Shown here piece by piece: positions 9,608 to 18,696 of a DNA stretch of 37,269 bases. The translations under genes were made by a program, and so were the position numbers. Numbering within the stretch: the first letter of the stretch is position 1; each line of letters starts with the position of its first letter. Source of the stretch: Chromera velia (lineage: Eukaryota > Sar > Chromeraceae); the NCBI GenBank assembly GCA_018398765.1, contig JAHBMJ010001003.1:1-37269 (forward strand). The letters run 5' to 3'. The notes beneath the pieces were generated by a model. That model ran no database searches. It was not told the origin of the DNA and saw only the letters and a program-made list of their open reading frames with translations.

Positions 9608-10993
9608 GGGTATTTCACTAAAAAAAAAATTAATTTTATACCCCCCCTTTCAAGTATGTAAAACACTCTAAACATCTAAAAGTATACTCAATGTGGTTCT
9701 TTACTTAAAAGAACCTTTATAAACTTAAAAAAAGACTTGTAGCATCATGCTTTATGATAGTTATTTAAGGTTTTCATCATGTTGCCACTTAGGGTTCTAA
9801 GAATAATAAAAACATCGTTATGTAACCTAACACTTAACCTACCTAAACCTTATGTAACCTGGTATAACCTGCTTCAAATCACTTCATTAACACCAGCAGA
9901 CATGGTTTTCAAAACTATATGACTCAACTCTCCTTCAGCTTTCATCCTTTTCACCACTTTCATGCTCAATCATATCATTAAACTGACTTTCTGTACAAGC
10001 AAGCTCGTCATTATTCACCGTTACCCCCCCTCCAACCAAAACTGCCGAATGCAACCAGAAAAAAACAGTAAAAAGGGGTGTGTCATCAGTTCTCGGCGTT
10101 AACGTGCGACGGAATAAAAGCAGTTTGAACTCTGTTGTGCCATCTGAAGAAGAAACCCGTTCATATGAAATGATACGAGCGGAAAATGCGGCATTCTCTT
10201 CAATAAGAGCAATCCGAGATACCCCCAAACTTCTTCCTTTTTTTGTTGTCAGGTGCACATCAGATGGATCAATTAAGTCCAAAACTTTGCTGACAAACCA
10301 CTCTTCCGTACTGCTGTTACTGCTTTCCTACCTGCAAGCAACAACGTCCCCTACTGCAATAGAATAGTCCCCCCTCTCTGGCAAAACATGACAAAATCGA
10401 GGCTTGCGTGTCAAACGCGTCACTCGATCAGCATGCAGCTTTTCATCCTGCAAAAATATATAAGCAGAAGAAAGGAGCCTTTTTGCTTTCGATCTTTTAT
10501 TGCCATCACACTCTTTTCTCTGTTGTCCTTGATTCTATTTGTCTGCCAGCTTGAATGCTCCATCGCAAATTTATCAAAATTTAACAATGTTTTTCCCGTG
10601 TGCATGATTGCCTAGCTTGCCAAGACGAGGTGTCTCAATAACAGTTTTAAAGAGTCAAATCATCAGTTTTAAGTTTGTTTTGAACAGTTTGAGGCTAGTT
10701 TATACTATGTTAATACTGGTATTGGCAGGTTCAAGCAGGTTTTAAAAGATGACAACGTTAAAATGAAGGTTTTGTAACCTTGTGTCCGAACCTTCATTGG
10801 TAACGACCCCTAAACCTACCTTTAACCTAATATGACCTTGCTGAACCAAGGATTTTACATGCAATTATGTGTTTAAATGACTTTTTAGCAAAATTAGGCT
10901 AGGAATATATTTTAAAAAATGTCTAAAAACTGTTTTTTTGTAAGGTTTTTTACTATAAAACTTAATACATCTCCATCAAAGTGAAATACCCTA
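9608..10993. mobile_element. 1386-bp TIR transposon inserted in gag-like frame
   Basis: CTAGGGTATTTCACT (9605-9619) and its exact reverse complement (10980-10994) bound the element. The match continues imperfectly inward (TTAATTTTATA versus TTAAGTTTTATA). Flanking sequence is symmetrical at CTAG, so the target duplication is TA or CTAG and cannot be told apart. Removing 1386 bp (462 x 3) rejoins the host frame. Subterminal AACCT-containing words cluster at about 9825-9880 and 10800-10840. It contains a minus-strand gene remnant. The superfamily is not assigned. Confidence 0.75.
9935..10447 (-). pseudogene. Gene remnant inside the TIR transposon
   Basis: An exon-like frame begins after TTTTTGCAG on the minus strand at 10447 (DEKLHADRVTRLTRKPRF). 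It passes GDYSIAVGDVVACR, meets an in-frame TAG at 10328-10330, and continues EEWFVSKVLDLIDPSDV to a TGA at 9935-9937. The GDVVA...EEWFVSKVLDL pattern resembles small SH3/Tudor-like barrels often found at the ends of transposon proteins, which is a weak resemblance. A preceding exon may lie at about 10460-10615 (KFAMEHSSWQTNRIKDNRE). No transposase catalytic domain is visible, so the element is probably nonautonomous or decayed. Confidence 0.4.
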
Positions 10994-11304
10994 GAGAGAA
11001 GGCCTACGAGATTGAGCTTCATGCTTACTGACAGGGCCTTCTCAACGCACAGAGTCAGCCACAGCAGCAGCAGGCACAGCCATAGGAACAAGGAGAGGCA
11101 AACGCAGAGGGGAACGAACAACCCTCTCAAAACGATAACGCTTCAGAGGACATCTTTGGGGACCTCGAAAGCATCCAAGAGGACCAGGAAATGTGCGAAG
11201 AGAACGCACCTATGGAGGATTCTGAAGGCGCACAGATGTGGAAGATGAAGGAGGAGGAAGACTCAGATGATGAGAGCTCAGCCGAATCTCTCACTTCAAT
11301 CTGA

Positions 11305-11681
11305 AAGGAAAACGAGATGGAACGAGTTGGGCGCCACGCATGTAACATAACAAATATCATACATGAGAGCATGGTAGAAAGGCAAATCGAAGGCTACCAT
11401 TCACTTAGTGCAGGGCGTGCGAACTAGGTCAGTTACTTGACGCAGGGGTACGTAAGGTCACGTCGAGGGGCGGGAGGCGACCAGACTTCCTCTCCACGTA
11501 CAAACAACAAACTGCACATCAAAGGTATAGTCTTCTATAGTCTTCTGTAGTCTTCAAGAGCCAGGCTTATACAACAAGGACTATACAAGCATATATACAA
11601 GAGAAGATAGGGGAGAAAAATAGAATAAAGAAATGTAAGGAAGGCTTCGTGAAGGAAGGGGCATATAGAAAGAAGTCTTCA
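11305..11681. other. Noncoding 3' region of LTR-like element
   Basis: AT-moderate sequence without coding pattern. TATAGTCTTCT is repeated about three times near 11525-11560. GAAGGAAGGGGCA at 11651-11663 copies the purine tract found just before the right LTR-like sequence. Confidence 0.5.
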
Positions 11682-11689
11682 TTAGTGAT

Positions 11690-11732
11690 ACTAGGGGGTA
11701 GCACTATAATGAACATTATAGGTACCCCTAGT
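11690..11732. repeat. Hairpin at element end
   Basis: ACTAGGGGGTA (11690-11700) can pair with TACCCCTAGT (11723-11732) with one bulged G. Inside it TATAATG pairs with CATTATA (11705-11711, 11714-11720) around a 2-nt loop. The left terminus of the TIR element can therefore fold on itself. Confidence 0.7.
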
Positions 11733-11733
11733 T

Positions 11734-12618
11734 TGGCGGGCTTCCTAACTAGTTAAGATAATAGTTTAGACTTATGCTACATAAAAGTTATAGATATAGA
11801 ACATGTTAAAGATTCAATTTCTATTCTGGCGGGCCATTCATGCTTTCTAGTTCATGAGAAATTGTTGTTCAAAGGTGGTGTCGCCACGATCTGGCAGGGC
11901 TTTTCATGGTGGGGATGGACTTTGACAAACCTTCCCCTCCCGCCAGTACACCTGCCCCGCCACGTCCCGCCAGATACAGTCAATCCCTGCCAAGAAACGT
12001 GAACACCTCACGCATACCCTGCAAGGTCTCTGTATCTGTTACATAGACAGATAGACAGAGAGATAAACAGACAGACAGAAATACAGGCAGGCAGGCAAAC
12101 GAGAAGAGAGAACGAACAGACAGTCAGTCAGTCGTAGACAGGCAGACAGGCAAGCAGGCAGGCAAACGAGAAAAGAGAACGAGCAGACAGTTAGTCAGTC
12201 GTAGACAGGCAGACAGGCAGGCAGGCAGGCAGGCCATTCTATGCCAACCAATATGAACCAATGGGTTTGGATAGAGAGAACTGTGTGAACCAACTGCTTA
12301 AGGCGGCAGATCCAGGCGGCAGGTGGTGGCGGGAGGCTGGCGGGTGGTGGTGAGGGGCTGGTAGGGGGCGGACGGGGATATAAAAGCATGGTAGACTTTC
12401 CTTTGGCGGGTATTTCTTTCGTTGGCGGGGGGATCCAAGCATTGATAGACTCCAGGGCTCCGCTAGGTCAAGCTGCCCGCCACCCCACCAAATCATGGCA
12501 ACATGACTTTGAACCAATTTTTTGAAGTGAAAATATAATCCGCCATCAGTTCTGTTAGCTTAAATCAACACTTTAGAATATGGAAAAAAAGATTGGTATA
12601 TAAACCAAGTGCCCGCCA
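11734..12618. repeat. Cluster of eleven TGGCGGG motifs, both orientations
   Basis: Plus-strand copies start at 11734, 11827, 12327, 12338, 12404 and 12423. Inverted copies (CCCGCCA) start at 11939, 11956, 11966, 12476 and 12612. Flanking bases differ, so these are not copies of one longer repeat. About 0.1 would be expected by chance in 885 bp. Inside a TIR element they are best read as transposase-binding subterminal repeats. The motif also resembles an E2F-type site. Confidence 0.85.
12041..12236. repeat. CAGA/CAGG/CAGT microsatellite with 67-bp unit
   Basis: Interrupted tetranucleotide repeats, with a longer unit (GTCGTAGACAGGCAGACAGG at 12131 and 12198) showing a 67-bp period. Confidence 0.85.
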
Positions 12619-12870
12619 TGTCTAGATTTTTTGTTAGAGAATATATAAAGTTAGGGTCACCCTTATACAGTAACGTAGACTCTAAGTGCTACCCTCTAGT
12701 TAGTGATACACAGTGATATAATAACATAAGTCAGAGCCATCTCTTTGAAGCATCTCCACCATTCTTCTCCGTCTCCACAGTTTCCCTTTAGTTCGTTTAT
12801 TTTTTTTGTATATGCGCGCACGTAGCAGTGATGTGTGAATAAGGTTCTTCCTTTTTAAGGAAGAATCCCA

Positions 12871-12884
12871 TGAAGGAAGGGGCA
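12871..12884 (+). other. Purine tract (candidate PPT)
   Basis: TGAAGGAAGGGGCA lies directly before the TGTATGATGTCC start of the right LTR-like copy. This is where a polypurine tract primes plus-strand synthesis in LTR elements. The interpretation depends on the LTR call. Confidence 0.45.
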
Positions 12885-13546
12885 TGTATGATGTCCTACT
12901 TAGGCGCGCCAGGAGCCGCGGGAGGCGGCGGGCCTTACAGCCATTTAGACCAGCCGCAGGCGCCTAGGGCTGCCCGTGGGCAAAGCAATAGGGGAGGGCC
13001 GTGCGAAGTAGGCCGCGCAGGACCCAGGGCCCCGGAACAAATCGATATGCCCAGGCATGCCGCGAGAAAACAACGCAGCGGGCCTAATTTATATGGTTTT
13101 CCTAATTTTTGTGGTGGTGATTAAATACACGCGCGTCTCCAACCGAATCCATGCTTGGGAGACGCGGCATCTCTTTCTACATGCCGTCTTGTCCAGAATC
13201 AGAGAGAAAACAGAGGAGATTCCAATTATTGTGGTCGAAAGCCAGGATAAAAGGAGACGGGGCAGTCTCTGACGTCTCCTGCATTAGCCATGCATGATTA
13301 GATTGAGGGGAAGCTAGCAAATAGATCGAGATTGAATCGAGTCGAGTGGTAGAGAGCTCTAGGTGTTGCTCAGAGAATTGGAACCTTAAGCCTGTCTTTG
13401 AGTGAACTTTCTGGCCAGTCCTGTAGCTTCTGTCCCTAGACTAGCCTTGCCTTGAGGTATCTCTGTATGGCGCCTAATAGCACGGAACAAAGTATGAGGA
13501 GGCCATACAAAGGTATGAAGAGGTGCTACGAGTGCTGCAGAAGGTC
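12884..13546 (+). repeat. 663-bp inverted repeat, right arm
   Basis: Reverse complement of 8018-8680 with equal length. The outer 57 bp (13490-13546) is the start of the TPR frame of copy 2. Confidence 0.9.
12885..13489 (+). mobile_element. LTR-like 605-bp sequence, right
   Basis: It starts TGTATGATGTCC and ends GGAACA, and abuts TPR codons at 13490 (AAG TAT GAG GAG). The preceding purine tract suggests a 3' LTR inserted in a TPR gene. Two small frames (from 12888 and 13057) stay open here and in the inverted copy. No direct-orientation partner LTR is in the window. Confidence 0.5.
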
Positions 13547-14641
13547 TTTGGTGACAAGTACCCTTCAACAGCTAGCACTCTCCACAATATGGCTTTGGTG
13601 TTTAAACAGCAGGGAAAGTACGAGGAGGCTATGCAGAGATATGAAGAGGCACTGCGGTTGCAACAAAAGGTCTGTGGGGACGAGCATCCTTCAATAGCCA
13701 GCACCCTCCACAACATGGCTGGGGTGTTCAAAAAGCAGGAAAAGTACGAGAAGGCAATGCAGAGGTATGAGTTGGTGCTGCGGATGCGGCAGAAGGTCTT
13801 TGGTGACGAGCATTCTTTAACAGTCGCCACCCTCCACAACATAGCTGGGGTGTTTAAACAGCAGGGAAAGTACGAGGAGGCCATGCAGAGGTATGAGGAG
13901 GTGCTGCGGGTGCAATAAAAAGATTTTGGTGACAAGCATCCTGAAATAGCCAGCACCTTCCACAACATGGCTATGGTGTTTTAACAGCAGGGAAAGTACG
14001 AGGAGGCCATGCAGAGGTATGAGGAGGTGCTGCAGATGCAGCAAAAGGTCTTTGGGGACGAGCATTCTGAAATAGCCAGCACCCTTAACAATATGGCCTT
14101 GGTGTTTTAACAGCAGGGAAAGTACGAGGAGGCCATGCACAGGTATGAGGAGGCGCTGTGGGTGCACCAGAAAGTCTTGGATGACGAGCATCCTTTAACA
14201 GCCACCACCCTCCACAATATGGCTGGGGTGTTGGTGGAGCAGGGAAAGTACGAGGAGGCCATGCAGGGGTACGAGGAGGTGCTGCGGGTACAACAAAAGG
14301 TCTTTGGTGACGAGCATCCTTCAACAGCCGGCACCCTCCACAACATGGCTGGGGTGTTTAAATAGCAGGGAAAGTACGAGGAGGCTATACAGAGGCATGA
14401 GGAGGTGCTGCGGGTGCGGCAGAAGGTCTTTGGAGACGAACATCTGTCAACAACCCTCACACGCAAAATTATTGATGAATTACGACGACTTGAAGGTGGG
14501 ATTGATGCAGGCATTGTGGTCTTCCATTTATCCCTTTTTCAACTCAATCCGTTCCCTTCTTTCCGCTCTTTTCACATATATGTGAGGGGGTCGCTGTTGT
14601 TCAGAGAATTTGATGGCATTTTTAGGGGAAGAGAAAAATGA
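13490..14641 (+). pseudogene. TPR (kinesin-light-chain type) array, copy 2
   Basis: One frame holds about eight 42-residue (126-bp) TPR units with the repeat core GKYEEAMQRYEEVLRVQQKV and FGDEHP...TLHNMAGVF. It ends in a non-TPR tail (LTRKIIDELRRLEGG) with TGA at 14639-14641. The 5' end is cut by the LTR-like sequence at 13489. In-frame stops lie at 13916 (TAA), 13982 (TAA), 14108 (TAA) and 14363 (TAG), with no frameshift. The TAA at 13982 and 14108 replaces the same Lys codon in consecutive units. Stops at 13916 and 14363 fall on Gln codons. It is a relic of a protein-interaction scaffold gene, with sequence closely matching copy 1 at the 3' end. Confidence 0.8.
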
Positions 14642-15241
14642 ATGCAATGCCGCCTCTCTGTTGCCCTTTTGAAAGTCCCCACGGGCACTTGCCATCTGAG
14701 TCAGACACCCTTCATACGGCCACAGCAATAGAAATCGGGAGACGTCTCAGTAAAGTCGTTGCACCTTAAAGCTTTCTCGTCTCTCTCAGCAACAAAAGAA
14801 TGGACCCATTGAAGGAGGAGGAGAAAGACTTCAACGGCTGTGCAAGCAACCGACATAACGAACCCACAGAAACTCCAGAGCGCTCTCTTCACATCGTTTT
14901 TTTTTGTCAAAGATGGCTTTTGTGATCTCTTACATGGGCTAGTCCATTGATCGGTCTGTTAAGTCTTCTGACACTTCTGAAGAGAAGATCGAACGGCAGC
15001 ATTGAAGTTCTCGGACAAACCCGCTACTTGTGATGAGAGTGCGTCGATCGTGCAGGAGAAAGGGGGGTAGAAGGTGTGAACGAGAGGGAATCAATCGAAT
15101 TTCCTTCTCGCCTGCATTCGAACAGAGGAAGTACGCCTGATTTTGTTTGAACAGACACCGGTTTGCGCGGGGTGAGAGAGGAGGGGCGGGAAGGAGAAGC
15201 TTCAGGACCTGCATGTGAGGGTCCTGTACCATAGAGAGTCG
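14284..15241. repeat. Direct repeat, right copy
   Basis: Matches 7060-8017. After the TPR tail it is noncoding. Homology ends at 15241, beyond which this copy runs into a G-rich tract. Confidence 0.85.
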
Positions 15242-16070
15242 TGATGGGGGGGGGGAGGGGAGAGAATGGGATGGCCTCCCAGAGGCTACAGAAGACTCTG
15301 AGGATGCTGAAGGTGGGAGTCTGAAGCTGAAAGGGTTCATTCGGAAGGACTCGTGTGTGTTCTGCTATGGGAAAAGGGAGCAGGTGGAGCCATAAGCAGA
15401 GAGAGGTAGGTATTTCAAAACACACACATATGGACATGCTCTCTCTCTCTCTCTCTCTCTCACTGACACACGCACACACACATACACACACACATACACA
15501 CACACAAAACGTAGAAAACAAACACATTGTTGGGATGGAAATGGGCATCTCTTCCTGCACCTGACATAACTGTTTGAAGAAATCCTTCTACCCCCCTCTC
15601 TGGCCTTTGACTTTCTTTGGGTGCTTCATCTCTTCCCTTCCTGAGCTGAAGCCTGCAACTTGGGTGGTAGGCACGGAAGGGCCTTTGTTTGAATCAGTGT
15701 CGTACTGTGTGACTCTAGGTATGACTACATGTGTGCATGGGCCGTCTGACTATGCATTGCGATACAGATCCTCTGAGATTTCCTGGGGACCTTCGGGGAG
15801 GAGAACACGAAGACTCCAGGTTGTCGGAAGGAGATCGAGGATATGGGGAAGGGGGGGGGCGATCTCAATCAAGACAAGAAAGGGAAAGGGAGGGAGAAGC
15901 GGGCTAGGAGGGGGGTGCCGTACGTGTCGGGACAGAAAGAGAAATGAGGAGGGGAGGGGATACATATGGAGCATAGCGATGCAGGAGGTAGACTCAAATC
16001 AAAATTTGATAATTCAGAAAAGCACTAGGAAAAGCAAAGAATTTGAAAGTAGATTCTCTCCCCCCTAAAA
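15242..16070 (+). other. G-rich DNA, microsatellites and a Cys-x2-Cys coding scrap
   Basis: A frame at about 15290-15407 reads EDSEDAEGGSLKLKGF then DSCVFCYGKREQVEP and a TAA, followed by a donor-like GTAGGT. The C-x2-C-Y-x-K-x-E pattern recalls PCQICYAKGEE in the transposase at 1414-4910, so this may be a scrap of a related element. A further open stretch (15574-16068) has no recognisable pattern. Confidence 0.3.
15439..15508. repeat. (CT)n then (CA)n microsatellite
   Basis: (CT)11 at 15439-15460 is followed by interrupted (CA)n to about 15508. Confidence 0.95.
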
Positions 16071-16678
16071 AAATATTTGAAACAAAGAACTTCAACTTAG
16101 TAAAAAGCGTGACATTTCTACAGAAAAATATCTTTGTATGCTAGTATATTTTTTGTAAATTTTGGTTACCAACTTAATATTAGTACACTCTTTATATTGT
16201 GACACGTCACACCTGTCAGTGAGGCTGCATCATATCTACAAAAAAAGTCTAGAAAACAGCCTGAATTAAAATTATAATTAACTTGAATTAAGTATAGTTC
16301 CAATACTTATACTAAAAAACTAATTTAAACTAAAATAAAATGAACTTAAATATCAAAATATTGTTTCTGTAAACAAAAACGGTTTCTATATAAACTTTTT
16401 TTTAGCCTCGATCTTTCCCATTTTTTCTCTAGTAGCTCTTCCCTAAACTCTTTCTAGAACTTTTTCTATATGGTAACTTTTGAAGCTTCTACTTAGACCT
16501 TAATAATAAACACCCTACCAGTAGTAAGCACCAGAGTAGTTCATGCATTTATAAACTTGAATTCATTTACTTAATTTAAGTCTAATGTTGCTGTTGATCG
16601 ACATAGTCTAAGTCGTGGTCTTGTTTGAAAAGCTTAAAGTGTCTCACTCAATCAAAACCCCAAATCATGAGTCGCCTG
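16071..16678. other. AT-rich noncoding DNA
   Basis: Low-GC sequence left of the hAT-like element. No ORF, RNA gene or repeat could be supported. Confidence 0.6.
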
Positions 16679-16686
16679 AACTAGCA

Positions 16687-17984
16687 TAGTGATCAGATTT
16701 GATTTGATTTGAAGTAGGGCTTAACTTTAAATCAAATCTTAGGCCTGAGAAACTTTAGCATGACAGGGCCTATCAAATCCTATCAAACCTACTTTAAATC
16801 TGAGTTATTATCTAACCCTTTAACCTCAAATCTTCGAGGTGACTCTCGAAGATGACCTAAGATAAAAACTTATGTAAGCTCAAAGCTTTGAGCCTTTGAC
16901 AATAGCTCATTAATTTTAAGAGTCTCAATTTAGCTTTTATCTAGGCAACGCACAGTGATAAAAAAAAAAAAATCTGAAAACGTCTATTCTTTTTTTTTTT
17001 TATTTAAAATTTTATTGTATATGTAAAAAAAAATAAAGGTTAAATGACTAGCTTCAGCTAGAGTTTGAATCATATCTAGGATCCCAGTTTCACTTTTAGC
17101 TTGGTAGACGCTTAAAAAGATTGACCAAAACTAGCTTCGACTAGAGCTTCGAAATGTATATCGTCCTAGATATCGTCAAAGAGCCACTCAAAGAACTTCT
17201 CCTCTGTCTGCTCTTCTGTCTGCATCCATGTATCCATCCTTCTTGTCACTCTTTGCATAAGATAAAAGAGAGCCCCCTTTTCCCTTCGCCTGCCCGCTCG
17301 CCTTCATCCCTGTAATCCCTTTTTGCGATGGTCGCTGCATGCAGTGCCATATACGCAGACTTCATTCATTTTTTAATAGACACAGCAAAGAGAAGAGAGA
17401 AAAGTCTGGTGGCAGTGCAGTTGAACAAGGGGAAAAAGATTGGTACATTGGTCCATGTTCACTGTTCAACAAAGTCGATGATGGAATGGTGAAGACACTG
17501 GTAGAGACACTAGTAGAGACAAACATACAATAACAACTAGGACTAGAACTAGGGTTGAAACTGGGGTTGAAAGATGTTTAAAACTTTGAGTTGAGTAATA
17601 AGTTCACGAGGAAGTTAGTTTAAAAGTGCTTCTAAAAGGTGCTCTTCTAGGTACTCCTAGAGGTGCTCTAGGAAATCTTTCATAGAAAAAAAGAAAAAAC
17701 AAAAATCTGGAAAGGTCTATTTTTTTTTTTTTTTTACTACTGTGCATCGCCTAGGCTTTTACTACCATTGCAGTAGTCTAGTTTTTAGTGATTTTCTTAT
17801 CTCTCGGGCTTTCTAGGATTTGCTAGTGGTGTCGACTATGTCATGTCGTCTTCAGTGCTGTCGAGACTAGTGTCGAGAGTGACCTCGAGACTTCAATCTC
17901 AAATCTACCCCAAATCTGGTCAGATTTGAGCTTGAAGCTCAAATCAAATTAAATAAAATTCTATTAAATCAAATCTGGTCACTA
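16687..17984. mobile_element. 1298-bp hAT-like nonautonomous element
   Basis: The ends TAGTGATCAGATTTGATTT and, inverted, TAGTGACCAGATTTGATTT match at 18 of 19 positions. They are flanked by AACTAGCA (16679-16686) and AACTAGCG (17985-17992), a 7-of-8 target duplication. An 8-bp duplication and termini of the YARNG type are hAT features. Degenerate inverted similarity continues inward for about 300 bp, e.g. a TCTAGGCAACGCACAGT-like word near 16940 against its inverse near 17740, and a TCGAGGTGACTCTCGA-like word near 16835. The interior (17200-17530) is less AT-rich and has one 64-codon ORF of no known type. No transposase is seen. Confidence 0.75.
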
Positions 17985-17992
17985 AACTAGCG

Positions 17993-18330
17993 CTCCAATC
18001 GGCCCAATTGTATTCTAGATTGTATTATACTCTAAAGAATAGAGTTAGAAATAGACTGAGAAATAGGTTATTAGATGGGTTAAAAAATCTGTGTAGTAAA
18101 AAATTCTTAATGACGAAAGTGCAGGATCATATTAGATGATGATGATGAGCCTGAGTGCTAGCCTGAGTATCATCATCATCATCATCATACGCCATCGCCA
18201 TCGGCCTATAAATAGGCGTCTAGCGTTCGACGGCAACGCACGAGGCAGTTCATCATGCTTTGTATGATGGCTGCATGAAAAAACTGAGGACTGCGGCTAG
18301 TAACGTCAGGCCGTGACACTAAGTTATTCA
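17993..18330. other. Noncoding DNA 3' of the large minus-strand gene
   Basis: AT-rich sequence without coding pattern; includes the GAT/ATC hairpin listed separately. Confidence 0.5.
18134..18189. repeat. Trinucleotide hairpin (ATG)n / (CAT)n
   Basis: ATGATGATGATGA faces TCATCATCATCATCATCAT across about 20 nt. The loop contains GCCTGAGT twice. It lies about 150 bp beyond the stop codon of the minus-strand gene. Confidence 0.8.
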
Positions 18331-18654
18331 CTAATTGATCAATAATTTCTCTGCAGCTTCTCCCAGCATCTCTTCCTCCGGATTTTCCGCCAACGAATGC
18401 AGACTGTGAGTGAGCCGAGAGAGTTCCTCTTCCCCCTCTGGAGGCGTCTGCGCGCCCGCCGGAAGATCAAGACCGAAGCTGGGGTTGGGGCGCTGCATAT
18501 GTTTTTGTCAGCCAGCAGACAAAAGGATGTACAATGAAGATGGAGAGTAAGAGAGACCTCAACAGAACGAGAGGGTGACCGACGGATTGACAGGTATTCA
18601 TGCACTTCTACGCACAGCCATGTGGAGAGAAAGTTACAGACGAAGAGAAGCAGG

Positions 18655-18696
<42 letters not shown>

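Larger units (their letters stand above)
9511..11304 (+). pseudogene. Gag-like frame split by a transposon
   Basis: ATG 9511 begins MAQRERPTVISIKKGTG. The frame is interrupted by a 1386-bp TIR element (9608-10993) and resumes at 10994 in the same frame (TKKAREKAYEIEL across the junction). It then runs through a Gln-rich part (QSQPQQQQAQP) to a very acidic C-terminus (EEEDSDDESSAESLTSI) ending TGA 11302-11304. In-frame stops lie at 9583-9585 (TAG), 11029-11031 (TGA) and 11083-11085 (TAG); no frameshift is needed. The host frame is about 135 codons. The role is unknown. Its position between LTR-like sequence and a purine tract suggests a small structural ORF of a nonautonomous LTR element, but no capsid or zinc-knuckle motif is visible. 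Confidence 0.5.
11691..12699. mobile_element. 1009-bp TIR element with 9-bp target duplication (Mutator-like)
   Basis: The left end CTAGGGGGTAGCACT (11691-11705) matches the inverted right end (12685-12699) at 14 of 15 positions. A perfect 9-bp direct repeat, TTAGTGATA, flanks it (11682-11690 and 12700-12708). A 9-bp duplication is typical of Mutator-like elements; hAT elements give 8. No transposase ORF is present, so it is nonautonomous. The interior carries eleven TGGCGGG motifs and a CAGA/CAGG microsatellite. It lies in the 3' part of the LTR-like element. Confidence 0.8.

Noticed and set aside
13490-14641. TAA/TAG as reassigned Gln codons in the TPR arrays
   Set aside because: Two of the stops replace Lys codons, TGA also occurs in other frames, and the large gene ends normally at TAG. 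Nonsense decay explains all.
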